A stretch of 64,000 nt of DNA. Source: Roseovarius carneus. Lineage in GTDB: Bacteria > Pseudomonadota > Alphaproteobacteria > Rhodobacterales > Rhodobacteraceae. The notes beneath the pieces were generated by a model, which was not told the origin of the DNA, ran no database searches, and worked only from the letters and a program-made list of their open reading frames with translations. The position numbers and the translations under genes were made by a program. The stretch lies in NCBI RefSeq assembly GCF_020141465.1, contig NZ_JAHSPD010000001.1, positions 620,001-684,000 of the forward strand, in the 5' to 3' direction. This document shows, one piece after another, positions 17,318 through 25,867 of the stretch. Position 1 is the stretch's first letter. Each line of letters begins with the position of its first letter.

Positions 17318-17403
17318 TTGGTCTTCTCCCTAGTTGATCGAGCCTGTTCCGGCCCCTTTAGTGGCGTCGTTTATGACGCTGACGATGCGGGTTGCCTTTG
17401 GTC

Positions 17404-17421
17404 CGTCTCTCAAGGGAGACG
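17404..17421. promoter_or_regulatory. Six-base-pair inverted repeat in the divergent leader
   Basis: CGTCTC at 17404-17409 is repeated inverted as GAGACG at 17416-17421 around a six-base spacer, between the palindromic operator and the binding-protein gene. It may be a second protein site or a short stem in the 5' leader; nothing else distinguishes these. Confidence 0.3.
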
Positions 17422-17462
17422 TCCCTTTAACTGACAGACCTAGCACTCTTTCCCGCTCGCTA

Positions 17463-17480
17463 ATTGAATGATCGTTCAAT
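17463..17480. promoter_or_regulatory. Probable BetI-like/TetR operator in the divergent promoter
   Basis: The 18-mer ATTGAATGATCGTTCAAT is palindromic at eight of nine base-pair positions. It lies about 146 bp from the start of the minus-strand transporter operon and 130 bp before the plus-strand cupin gene. As I recall the E. coli bet operator, it also contains the ATTGAAC half-site, so binding by the BetI-like regulator of this cluster is a reasonable inference and would control both directions at once. Confidence 0.65.
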
Positions 17481-17610
17481 GAATGGGTTGCTTTACAAGA
17501 CCTGTCAAGACAACAATCCGGCCATGCAACAGCTGCATGGCTAAATTCCACGCGCTGCCAAAAAATGCAGCAGGTCGCAAATTTGCCTCTGAAATCAGGA
17601 GAGAAAACCG

Positions 17611-18378
17611 ATGACAAACCAAGCAAGCATTATCAGACTTGAGGCAAATGGCCCCGGCGGCGCGGGCCTCAAACCGATGACGCTGAACGCGGCGGATTTC
17701 CAGTCGCCCCTGCCCAATCAGCACTCTCACTCTTACTACAGTGATGAATCAAAAGGGATAAACGTCGGTGTCTGGGACACGACCACGATGCAGGAGGCGT
17801 TCGGCCCCTACCCCGGAGACGAGTTCATCTGGGTGCTGGAGGGCGCGTTTGAAATGACCGACGGCAAGGGCGGCAGCGTGCCTGCCCGCGCAGGTCAGGC
17901 CGTGTGTTTTCGCAATGGCGCCCCAGTCAGTTGGAAGCAGGACGGATACCTTAAGAAATTCTTCATCACATATTTGGAACCGGGCGCCAAAACGCCAAAA
18001 ATCGAATCGGCAGAAGGCGGAATTGTTGTTCTCGACCCCGATGCGAAGATGGACCTGATGGACACAACAGACCCGTTCGTGATCAAGGGTGCGGCCCCCA
18101 AGCAGCACAATCTGACCAGCTTCACCAATGACACAGGCAACATGTTCATGGGCCAGTGGGATAGCGGCCCGATGATCAGCGAAATGCGGCCCTTCCCCAC
18201 CCATGAGTTTGTGCAAATGCTCGAAGGGGAGGTGACCATCACCGAAGACACCGGGGCGGAGCAAACCTTCCGCGCGGGGGATTGCTTTTTCGTGCCAAAG
18301 GGGACCGTCTGTAGCTGGGAAATCCCGGATTACGTGCGCAAATTCTATTGCATCCTCGATGTGGGATCGGACGCATGA
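17611..18378 (+). CDS. Double-cupin protein (DUF861-like)
   Basis: The 255-residue cytoplasmic protein has two cupin barrels, at about residues 55-125 and 175-250. Each ends with a similar YLKKFFITYLE or YVRKFYCILDV strand, a sign of internal duplication. Family members include ureidoglycine aminohydrolase-like and small-ligand-sensing cupins. Metal-ligand histidines are sparse (a THEF motif in the second barrel), so catalysis is uncertain. GGAGAG precedes the start. Its stop overlaps the amine oxidase start as ATGA, and the pair faces the transporter operon across a shared promoter region, so it probably serves the same amine pathway. Confidence 0.82.
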   Translation: MTNQASIIRLEANGPGGAGLKPMTLNAADFQSPLPNQHSHSYYSDESKGINVGVWDTTTMQEAFGPYPGDEFIWVLEGAFEMTDGKGGSVPARAGQAVCFRNGAPVSWKQDGYLKKFFITYLEPGAKTPKIESAEGGIVVLDPDAKMDLMDTTDPFVIKGAAPKQHNLTSFTNDTGNMFMGQWDSGPMISEMRPFPTHEFVQMLEGEVTITEDTGAEQTFRAGDCFFVPKGTVCSWEIPDYVRKFYCILDVGSDA

Positions 18379-19730
18379 GCGCAGGCATGACACGCCGCGC
18401 GGCACTGGCCGCCATCGCCGGGGGGATTGCCGGGGCCACAGCCTCCGCAGGTCGCGCCACTGCGCAGGCTATTCCAACCAACCCCGATGTCGTGGTGATC
18501 GGCGCAGGGGCTGCCGGTCTCGCCGCCGCGCGCGAGCTTAAGGCGCAGGGTAAATCGGTGGTCGTTGTGGAGGCCGCAGGCCGCATGGGCGGACGGGCGT
18601 GGACCGAAAGCGAGACATTCGGCGTGCCCTACGATCAGGGGGCGGCTTGGATCAACGCGTCCAACATCAACCCGTTCACCCGCATCGCGCGCGAGGGGGG
18701 ATTTGATCTGGTCGATTACACCAATGCAGGCTCTGCCTTTTACGTAGATGGCACACGCGCCACCGCGGCCCAAAGCGCCTCTTACAGCCGCGCGTGGAGC
18801 GCGGTCGGGGGCGCGCTGGCCAAGGCGGGCGAAGCAGAGCAGGACATTGCCGCCTCGGAGGTGATACCGAAGGACATAAAATATTCCGGCACGGTCAAAG
18901 CATGGATCGGCCCGATGGATTGGGGGGTCGATATGTCTGACCTTTCAACCGCTGATTATTGGAACAGCGGCGAGGCGCAGCCCTCATTCATGGTGCGCGA
19001 AGGCCTTGGGGCTGTGGTGGAATACTACGGGCGGGACGCGCCCGTGGTCCTCAACGCCCCGGTGAGCGAGATCGACTGGAGCGGGGCCGGCGTGCGTGTG
19101 ACCACCTCGCAAGGGGTGATCAGCGCCAAGGCGGCCATCGTCACCGTCTCCACCGGCGTTCTGGCCAGCGGCGCAATCCGCTTCACGCCCGCCCTGCCCC
19201 TTACCACGCAAGAGGCGGTGGACGGCCTGCCCATGGGCCTTTTGATGAAGATCGCGCTGCAATTTGATGGTGCAAAGCTTGGTCTCGCCGATAACAGCTG
19301 GCTTGATTATGCGGTGCCCGAAAACATGCCTGCCAAGGCGTCATTCTTTGTCACATGGCCCTTCGGCGGGGATATCTCCGTGGGATTTGCGGGCGGCGAA
19401 TTCGGCTGGGAGCTTTCGACGGCAGGACCAGAGGCGGCTGTGGATTTCGCCTTGGGAGAGTTGGTGAAGATTGCAGGCTCGGACGCGCGCAAACATTTCG
19501 TCAAAGGCGCGATGAGCGATTGGGCAAGTAACCCGCTTACCCTCGGGGCCTATGCTGCGGCGCGGCCCGGACAATACGGCGCGCGCGCCGCGTTGGAAGC
19601 CCCATTGGGCGATAAAGTCTGGTTCGCCGGTGAGGCGCTTGGCGGGGATTACACGGGCCTTGTGAGCGGTGCCTATTTCAGCGGCAAATCAATGGCACAG
19701 CGGCTGGTGACGGCTGGGGCGGCCGAGTGA
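18375..19730 (+). CDS. FAD-dependent amine oxidase with Tat signal
   Basis: The 451-residue flavoprotein has a twin-arginine signal (MTRRAALAAIAGG) near residues 5-30, an ADP-binding fold (VVVIGAGAAGLAAARELK) and the GGRAW motif after it, as in monoamine and polyamine oxidases. The C-terminal FAD segment VWFAGEALGGDYTGLVSGAY is also typical. It should oxidise an amine to imine or aldehyde with release of ammonia or a smaller amine, probably in the periplasm. The start at 18375 overlaps the cupin stop (ATGA). It converges on nadE with three bases between the stops. Confidence 0.88.
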   Translation: MSAGMTRRAALAAIAGGIAGATASAGRATAQAIPTNPDVVVIGAGAAGLAAARELKAQGKSVVVVEAAGRMGGRAWTESETFGVPYDQGAAWINASNINPFTRIAREGGFDLVDYTNAGSAFYVDGTRATAAQSASYSRAWSAVGGALAKAGEAEQDIAASEVIPKDIKYSGTVKAWIGPMDWGVDMSDLSTADYWNSGEAQPSFMVREGLGAVVEYYGRDAPVVLNAPVSEIDWSGAGVRVTTSQGVISAKAAIVTVSTGVLASGAIRFTPALPLTTQEAVDGLPMGLLMKIALQFDGAKLGLADNSWLDYAVPENMPAKASFFVTWPFGGDISVGFAGGEFGWELSTAGPEAAVDFALGELVKIAGSDARKHFVKGAMSDWASNPLTLGAYAAARPGQYGARAALEAPLGDKVWFAGEALGGDYTGLVSGAYFSGKSMAQRLVTAGAAE

Positions 19731-19733
19731 TCC

Positions 19734-21395
19734 TCAGCGACCGCCATCGCGCCAACGGTTGGCAATCGGATAGCGCCGATCAAGCCAGAACGCCTTCTTG
19801 CTGAGCCGGGTGCCGGGCGCTGACTGAAAGCGTTTGTATTCGCTGATATAGATCAGATGTTCGACCCGCGCGGCATCCGCGCGGTCAAACCCGGCAGCCA
19901 CGCAATCCGCGATGCTGCCATCTTGATCTACGAGGATCCCCAATATCCCATCCAGCACCGGATAATCCGGCAAAGAATCGCTGTCTTTTTGGTCCGCGCG
20001 CAGCTCCGCCGTGGGCGCTTTGTCGATCACACGCGGTGTGATCACCTCGCCTGCCGGGGCCCGCATCCAGTCGCGGTGATTGGCATTGCGCCAGCGGCAT
20101 ATCTCGAACACCCGCGTTTTATACATATCCTTGATCGGGTTATACCCGCCCGACATATCGCCATAGATCGTGGCATAGCCCACCGCGACCTCGGATTTAT
20201 TGCCGGTGGTCAAAAGCATCTCACCAAACTTGTTGCTCATCGCCATCAAGAGAAGGCCGCGCAGGCGCGACTGGATGTTCTCCTCGGTCACATCCTCGTC
20301 GCGGTCCTCAAAGAGGGGGGCAAGCGTTGCCGTGATCGCCGCGCGGCCTTGCGTGATCGGCACAAAATCATAGCGACAGCCCAGCGCCTCGGCCACCGTC
20401 TTGGCATCTTCCAGCGAATGCTCCGACGTATATTCCGACGGCAGCATCACACAGCGCACGTTCTCAGGGCCAAGCGCATCCGCAGCCACGCTCGCCACAA
20501 TCGCCGAATCGACCCCGCCCGACATCCCCAGAAGCGCCTTTGAGAACCCTGTTTTGCGGAAATAATCCCGCAGACTGAGCACCATCGCGTGATAATCCTG
20601 CTCATGGCTGTCGGGAATATACGCCAGCGCGCCGGGCTCCGCGTGCCAGCCTTGGGCCCCGCGCACCATGTCCAGATGTGCCACCGCCTCTTCCATCACC
20701 GGCATTTGCAAGGCCAGCGCCCCTCCGGGGTTGAGCACGAAACTGCCCCCGTCAAAGACCTGATCATCCTGCGCCCCCGCGAGGTTGAGATAGATCAGCG
20801 GCAGACCTGTCTCGACCACACGGCTCACCATATGGCTCTGCCGCGTGGCCAATTTCCCGCGATAATAGGGCGAGCCATTTGGCACGAGGAGAAATTCCGC
20901 ACCGGTCTCGGCCAGCGTCTCAGGCACGTCCGCGTGCCAGCTATCTTCGCAAATCGGGCTGCCGATGCGCACGCCGTCCACCGTATAAGGCCCCGCCAGG
21001 GGGGCGGAGGCGTAAAGCCGCTCTTCGTCGAACACGGTCTCATTGGGCAGGTTATGCTTGCGCACCACCGCCGAAATCTCGCCGCCCTGAAGGATGTAAT
21101 AGGCGTTGAAAAGCTCCGTTCCCTCAAGCGCAGGGCCACCGATGGCCAGCGCCGGACCCTCAGCACAGTCTCGCGCCAAGGCCTCAATCGCCGCAATCGC
21201 TGTTTGGTGAAACACGGGCTTCAGGATCAGGTCCTGCGTATTATACCCGGTGATGAACATCTCGGGCAGCGCCACAAGATCAGCGCCCGCCGCACGCCCT
21301 TCGTCCCACGCGCTGCGCGCGCGAGCCGCATTGCCCTCGATATCGCCCACAGAGGCGTTGAGTTGTGCAAGCGTCAGGCGAAACCTGTCTGTCAT
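19734..21395 (-). CDS. nadE: Glutamine-dependent NAD+ synthetase
   Basis: The 553-residue enzyme amidates nicotinic acid adenine dinucleotide to NAD+. The N-terminal nitrilase-type glutaminase supplies ammonia, with Glu in ALPEMFITGY, Lys in VVRKHNLPNE and Cys in PICEDSWH. The C-terminal synthetase domain has the ATP-binding SGGVDSA motif at about residue 295 and the KSEVAVGYATIYGD segment. Length and domain order are standard for the two-domain form. It appears single and is convergent with the amine oxidase gene. Confidence 0.96.
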   Translation of the reverse strand: MTDRFRLTLAQLNASVGDIEGNAARARSAWDEGRAAGADLVALPEMFITGYNTQDLILKPVFHQTAIAAIEALARDCAEGPALAIGGPALEGTELFNAYYILQGGEISAVVRKHNLPNETVFDEERLYASAPLAGPYTVDGVRIGSPICEDSWHADVPETLAETGAEFLLVPNGSPYYRGKLATRQSHMVSRVVETGLPLIYLNLAGAQDDQVFDGGSFVLNPGGALALQMPVMEEAVAHLDMVRGAQGWHAEPGALAYIPDSHEQDYHAMVLSLRDYFRKTGFSKALLGMSGGVDSAIVASVAADALGPENVRCVMLPSEYTSEHSLEDAKTVAEALGCRYDFVPITQGRAAITATLAPLFEDRDEDVTEENIQSRLRGLLLMAMSNKFGEMLLTTGNKSEVAVGYATIYGDMSGGYNPIKDMYKTRVFEICRWRNANHRDWMRAPAGEVITPRVIDKAPTAELRADQKDSDSLPDYPVLDGILGILVDQDGSIADCVAAGFDRADAARVEHLIYISEYKRFQSAPGTRLSKKAFWLDRRYPIANRWRDGGR

Positions 21396-21561
21396 GGCGC
21401 GGTGCTCTCCTCATGCGAGATCAATACGGGATGTAGCAGAACCCCAAGCGAGGGAAAGCCGAATTGAACAAAACCAAGTTGTCAGCGCGGGTCCGGGCGG
21501 CTACATTTTACGCCAGCCCGCAGGCCACGCGGGCGCACACACTCGCATCCGGGGATTCGCA

Positions 21562-23016
21562 ATGGCCTTTTCGCTGACACGACCGATTGCTCTGGCACTG
21601 GCGCTGACACTCGCCCCCGGCCTCTCAATCCTGCCCGCTTTCGCACAGAGCGACGCGATTGAGACCAAGCAATATGACGATGGCGGCATTTATGTAGGCA
21701 CCTTCCGCGACGGGCTGCAACATGGCACCGGCACTTACACGCTCCCTAATGGCTATGAGTATAACGGCGAATGGGACAGCGGCCAGATCAAGGGCGTGGG
21801 CGTTGCGCGCTTTCCCAACGGCTCGGTCTATGAGGGTGAGTTTGCGATGGGCAAACCCAATGGCGTGGGCAAGATCGTCTTTACCGATGGCGGCACCTAC
21901 GAGGGCACATGGAAAGACGGCAAAATCTCCGGGCGCGGTATTGCCGTTTATGCCAATGGCGTGCGCTATGAAGGCGATTTCCTGAACGCGATGCACAATG
22001 GGCGCGGCACGATGGCGTCGCCCGGCGGCTATGTCTACGAGGGCGATTGGGCCAGCGGCGTCAAGGAGGGCACCGCGCGCATTACATATCCCGACGGCGC
22101 GATCTATGAGGGCGCGGTTCAGCGCGGTGCGCGCCACGGGGAAGGCACGCTGACCATGCCCGGCGGGCTGGTCTATGCCGGGCTTTGGAAAGACGGACAG
22201 ATCGACGGCACCGGCACGCTCAGCCAGCCCAATGGCGATGTCTATACAGGCGCGCTTGTCTCCGGGCAGCGCGAAGGCATGGGGCGCATGGTCTATGGCA
22301 ATGGTGACATCTATGAAGGTGAATTCGCCGCCGACCGCCGCGATGGGCAAGGCACGTTCACTGGCACCGATGGCTATACTTACACCGGATCATGGGTCGC
22401 CGGGCGCATCTCCGGCACCGGCACCGTGACCTATCCAGACGGCTCCGTCTATGTGGGCGAGCTGCGCGATGATCTGGCCAATGGCGAGGGGAAGATCACC
22501 TATCCCGATGGCGCGACCTATGAGGGCGCGTGGGTGGACGGCGTGATCGAGGGGCAAGGCCGCGCGACCTATCCCAGCGGGTTGGTCTATGAGGGCATGT
22601 TCAAGGCCGCTCAAAACGAAGGCTTCGGCGTGATGACCTATGCCGATGGCTACCGCTACGAGGGCGAATGGCTCGGCGGTCAGCGCCACGGCACCGGCAC
22701 CGCCACCTATGCGGATGGCACCGTCTATACTGGCACATTCGAGAACGGGCAGCGCCACGGCACCGGCCGGATCGAAATGACCGACGGATTTGTCTACGAG
22801 GGCGCATGGGCCGATGGCGAAATCAACGGCATGGGGATCGCCACCTATGCAAATGGCGATGTTTATGAAGGCATGTTTGCGGATGGCAAACGCCAGGGCA
22901 CCGGCACGATGCGCTATGCCACGGGCGAGGAGGCAAGCGGCGATTGGCGCGATGGTGCGCTGGCACGGCAAAATGCTGCGCCCACCGAGGGTGCACCAAA
23001 TACGGCAACAGAATGA
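21562..23016 (+). CDS. Secreted MORN-repeat protein
   Basis: The 484-residue protein has a signal peptide (cleavage near PAFA-Q, residues 28/29) and is then almost only MORN repeats: I count 18 good 23-residue units of the form GxxYEGxWxxGxxxGxGxxxYxx, plus one degraded unit, from about residue 40 to 475. MORN arrays bind lipids or act as protein scaffolds in eukaryotes; in bacteria the role is mostly unknown. The ATG at 21562 has GGGGA seven bases upstream. The unit is 69 bp at DNA level. Its stop overlaps the start of the GFA-family gene. Confidence 0.85.
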   Translation: MAFSLTRPIALALALTLAPGLSILPAFAQSDAIETKQYDDGGIYVGTFRDGLQHGTGTYTLPNGYEYNGEWDSGQIKGVGVARFPNGSVYEGEFAMGKPNGVGKIVFTDGGTYEGTWKDGKISGRGIAVYANGVRYEGDFLNAMHNGRGTMASPGGYVYEGDWASGVKEGTARITYPDGAIYEGAVQRGARHGEGTLTMPGGLVYAGLWKDGQIDGTGTLSQPNGDVYTGALVSGQREGMGRMVYGNGDIYEGEFAADRRDGQGTFTGTDGYTYTGSWVAGRISGTGTVTYPDGSVYVGELRDDLANGEGKITYPDGATYEGAWVDGVIEGQGRATYPSGLVYEGMFKAAQNEGFGVMTYADGYRYEGEWLGGQRHGTGTATYADGTVYTGTFENGQRHGTGRIEMTDGFVYEGAWADGEINGMGIATYANGDVYEGMFADGKRQGTGTMRYATGEEASGDWRDGALARQNAAPTEGAPNTATE

Positions 23017-23396
23017 GCGCCGTGACTGGCAAATGCCTCTGCGGTGCGTGCACATTTGAGCTGAGCGGGGCGCATAATTTCATCGGCCATTGCCATTGCG
23101 ACAGCTGCCGCCGCGCCACCTCTTCTCCAATGACCACGTTCATCGGTCATCCCGATGGCGCATGGCGGTGGACCGGCACTGCCCCGCGCCTTTTTGAAAG
23201 CAGCCCCGGGAACACCCGTGGCTTTTGCGGCGATTGCGGCTCGCCCATGATGTTCGCCGCTGCCCGCTTTCCCGGCGAGACGCATTTCTACGCAGCCCTT
23301 CTGGATGATCCCACAGCCGTGGAGCCCAAGGCTCAGTATCATGCAGATGAACGCCTGCCTTGGATGCCTGCTCTGGAGGCACTACCCGAGGAGTGA
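23013..23396 (+). CDS. GFA / CENP-V family zinc protein
   Basis: The 127-residue protein has the zinc-binding cysteine sets of the glutathione-dependent formaldehyde-activating (GFA) fold: CLCGAC near the start, CHCDSC at about residues 27-32 and CGDCGSP at about 72. The start overlaps the MORN gene stop as ATGA, so the two are coupled. Many members do not act on formaldehyde, so the named activity should not be assumed; a link to formaldehyde from amine demethylation is only speculation. Confidence 0.88.
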   Translation: MSAVTGKCLCGACTFELSGAHNFIGHCHCDSCRRATSSPMTTFIGHPDGAWRWTGTAPRLFESSPGNTRGFCGDCGSPMMFAAARFPGETHFYAALLDDPTAVEPKAQYHADERLPWMPALEALPEE

Positions 23397-23425
23397 TAAG
23401 CTTGGGCAACCGCCTGAATGTCCGC

Positions 23426-24955
23426 TCAGACCGCGTCGCCCCGGTCCAGCCGCTCCAGAAAATGCTCTGCCGTTGCCAGCACATCACGTTTGTGATCGGC
23501 GTCCATCTTGTCCCATGTCCGGTAGATCATGCCCATCCTGTGATTGCCCTTGAACCGCTCCCGGTGGCGATCCAGAAAATGCCAGTAGAGCGTGTTGAAC
23601 GGGCAGGCATCGGGGCCGGTTTTCACCTTCACCTTATAGGCGCAATTGCTGCAATAATCGCTCATCTTGTTGATGTAGGCGCCTGAGCTGACATAGGGTT
23701 TCGACGCGATGATCCCGCCATCGGCATATTGGCTCATACCGATCGTGTTGGGCGCCTCCACCCACTCAAACGCATCGAAATAGACCGCAAGATACCACTC
23801 ATGCAGCGCATGTGGGTCAATCCCGGTGAGCAGGCCGAAATTGCCGGTGACCATCAGACGCTGGATGTGGTGGGCATAGGCCTCCTCGCGGGTCTGGGCC
23901 ACCGCATGGGCCATGCAGGTCATCTGCGTGTTGCCACCCCAATACACATCAGGCAGCGGGCGGGAATGCTCCAGCGCATTGCGCGACGTATACTCAGGAC
24001 CCTCACGGAAATAGATGCCCCGCACATATTCGCGCCACCCGATGATCTGGCGTATGAACCCTTCGGCGGCATTGATCGGCACGTCGCCCGCCGCCCATGC
24101 CTTCTCGACCCGCTCACACAGTTCCAGCGGTCCCAGCAACCCGACATTGAGATAGGGCGACAAGAGCGAATGGTGCAGGAACCTGTCGCCTTGCAACATC
24201 GCGTCTTGCGTATCGCCAAATTCAGGCAGCAGGTGCGCGATGAAATGGTCCATCGCCTTGAGGGCCTGCCCCCGTGTCACAGCAAGGCCAAACGCCTCCA
24301 GCTTTCCAAAATTATTGCCGAACCTGCGCGCCACAAGGCTGAGCACATCTTGGGTGATCGCGTCCTCACGGAACCGGGCAGGGCGGGCACGGAACATATC
24401 GGTTGTGGCGCGCTTGCGATTGTCATGGTCAAAGTTCCACTTTCCCCCCGCTGGCTGGTCCCCCTCCATCATCAGCCCCGTCTTGCGGCGCATTTCGCGA
24501 TAGAAAAACTCCATCCGAAGCTCTTTGCGCCCTGTCGCCCAGGCGTCGAACTCCTCCGCCGAACACAAGAACCGATCATCGCTCAGAAGGGTCATCTTGA
24601 GCGGCATTTCCTGCAATACGGCGCGCAGCCGCCATTCGCCCGGTTGCGTGGCCAAAACCTCGGACGCACCATGGGTCTGGGCCGCCGCCAGAATCGCCTC
24701 CGGGATAGAACCGGGGGCGTCTTTGTCATCAAGCTTGGTGTAGGCAACCTGCCAGCCCTCGTCGCGCAATTCTTCGGCGAAATGGCGCATGGCCGAGAGG
24801 ACAAAGGCAATTTTCTTGGGATGATGCGGAACGTACCCCGTCTCCTCGGCCACCTCGGCCATCACCACAACATCGCGCCCGCGCTCAGCTTTTCCAAGGG
24901 CGCTCAGACCCCGGCTCAGCTGATCGCCAAGCACCAGAACCAATCGTGTCACCAC
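23426..24955 (-). CDS. Iron-sulfur bacterial cryptochrome / (6-4) photolyase (FeS-BCP)
   Basis: The 509-residue protein begins like the FeS-BCP group (LVLVLGDQLS) and has an FAD-binding helical domain. Four cysteines fit the group's 4Fe-4S cluster: one in TCMAHA and three near the C-terminus with the spacing C-x2-C-x12-C (YCSNC to DACPF). These enzymes repair (6-4) photoproducts using light, FAD and a lumazine antenna. The start overlaps the SDR gene stop by seven bases, so both are one transcript. It is full length. Confidence 0.93.
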   Translation of the reverse strand: MVTRLVLVLGDQLSRGLSALGKAERGRDVVVMAEVAEETGYVPHHPKKIAFVLSAMRHFAEELRDEGWQVAYTKLDDKDAPGSIPEAILAAAQTHGASEVLATQPGEWRLRAVLQEMPLKMTLLSDDRFLCSAEEFDAWATGRKELRMEFFYREMRRKTGLMMEGDQPAGGKWNFDHDNRKRATTDMFRARPARFREDAITQDVLSLVARRFGNNFGKLEAFGLAVTRGQALKAMDHFIAHLLPEFGDTQDAMLQGDRFLHHSLLSPYLNVGLLGPLELCERVEKAWAAGDVPINAAEGFIRQIIGWREYVRGIYFREGPEYTSRNALEHSRPLPDVYWGGNTQMTCMAHAVAQTREEAYAHHIQRLMVTGNFGLLTGIDPHALHEWYLAVYFDAFEWVEAPNTIGMSQYADGGIIASKPYVSSGAYINKMSDYCSNCAYKVKVKTGPDACPFNTLYWHFLDRHRERFKGNHRMGMIYRTWDKMDADHKRDVLATAEHFLERLDRGDAV

Positions 24956-25602
24956 GCGATCCTTTCGCCCTGCCAGTCGTAGAAATTCCCGCTATCGTCA
25001 GGCGTCAAGCCGTCGATCACGCGCAAGAGGTTCTCGGCGGAAGTCTCTGACGGCACCGCCGGGTGGCGCCCGCGATAATCAGCGGTGAACGAGGTGGCCA
25101 CGGTGCCGGGATGCAGCGCGGTGATGATCGCCTCGCGATGGCTGCGCGCAATCTCGATCGCGCCGCACCGCAACACCTGATTGAGCGCCGCTTTGGACGC
25201 GCGGTAGGAATACCACCCCCCCAAGCGGTTGTCCCCGATGGACCCCACCCGTGCCGAAAGCGCTGCAAAGACCGACCGACCTTTGCGCGGCAAAAGCCGA
25301 GGCGCGTGCTGAAGCACCAAGGCGGGGCCAATCGTGTTGATCGCAAACTGCGCGGCCATTGCATCCGCGTCCAGATCTTTAAGCGATTTCTCCGGCTCGC
25401 CCAGCGCGCCTGAGGCCACAAAAATCAGATCAAACGGCCCATCCAAAGCGCCCAAGATCCGCGCCACCGAGGCCCCATCAGTCAGGTCCAGCCCATCTCC
25501 GGAGCGCGACAAAGCGGTCACAGATACGCCACGCGCCACGAGTGCCGTCGACACCGCCCGCCCGATTCCGCCAGAGGCGCTTATGACCAAAGCCCGTTTC
25601 AT
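24949..25602 (-). CDS. Short-chain dehydrogenase/reductase, CsgA-like
   Basis: The 217-residue SDR has a Rossmann motif near the N-terminus (SASGGIGRAV), the LSARVGSIGDN segment and the catalytic YxxxK pair (YSYRASKAAL). It resembles small C-factor-like SDRs. Its substrate is unknown. It is the first gene of a two-gene unit with the photolyase and is divergent from leuA, 98 bp from the leucine leader peptide. Confidence 0.88.
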   Translation of the reverse strand: MKRALVISASGGIGRAVSTALVARGVSVTALSRSGDGLDLTDGASVARILGALDGPFDLIFVASGALGEPEKSLKDLDADAMAAQFAINTIGPALVLQHAPRLLPRKGRSVFAALSARVGSIGDNRLGGWYSYRASKAALNQVLRCGAIEIARSHREAIITALHPGTVATSFTADYRGRHPAVPSETSAENLLRVIDGLTPDDSGNFYDWQGERIAW

Positions 25603-25700
25603 CGACGACAGACTTTAGCCTAAGATTCGGGCAGATCAACGCTTTGGTATACAAAAATATACACTTTCCATTCGGAAATCGCACGCTTATGGTGCATCCC

Positions 25701-25787
25701 ATGTTGACCGCCACGCATCCCCCTATTGCCACGTCCGCTTCTGAGCGGGCTCTTGGCCTTTGCCTGGCTCTCCTAACCCGCCTCTGA
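25701..25787 (+). CDS. leuL: Leucine-rich leader peptide of leuA
   Basis: A 28-codon frame upstream of leuA has leucine at positions 18, 20, 22, 24, 25 and 28, that is six of the last eleven codons, including a CTA codon that should be rare in GC-rich DNA. This is the hallmark of a ribosome-mediated attenuation leader that senses charged tRNA-Leu. An in-frame ATG at 25689 would add four residues. Neither start has a strong ribosome binding site. The frame ends inside an inverted repeat, and leuA begins 80 bp later. Confidence 0.8.
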   Translation: MLTATHPPIATSASERALGLCLALLTRL

Positions 25788-25844
25788 GCGTGCCGGAACT
25801 GGTGCGACCGCTCAGAGGATGCGCCTTCTCGCGCCAAAGGCTTT
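25740..25844 (+). promoter_or_regulatory. leuA transcription attenuator with mutually exclusive stems
   Basis: TCTGAGCG occurs at 25740-25747 and again at 25783-25790. Either copy can pair with CGCTCAGA at 25809-25816; the second copy gives a perfect ten-base-pair stem (25781-25790 with 25809-25818). A weaker stem (25823-25827 with 25837-25841) followed by TTT may be the terminator. A ribosome stalled on the leucine codons would mask the second copy and change which stem forms. The geometry fits attenuation; which state terminates is inference. Confidence 0.65.
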
Positions 25845-25867
25845 AGGACAATCAAAGAGATCAAAAC

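Noticed and set aside
21690-22980. Regular 69-bp DNA periodicity that could look like a tandem repeat or CRISPR
   Set aside because: The period is exactly 23 codons and encodes MORN repeats; the units are too diverged for CRISPR repeats.
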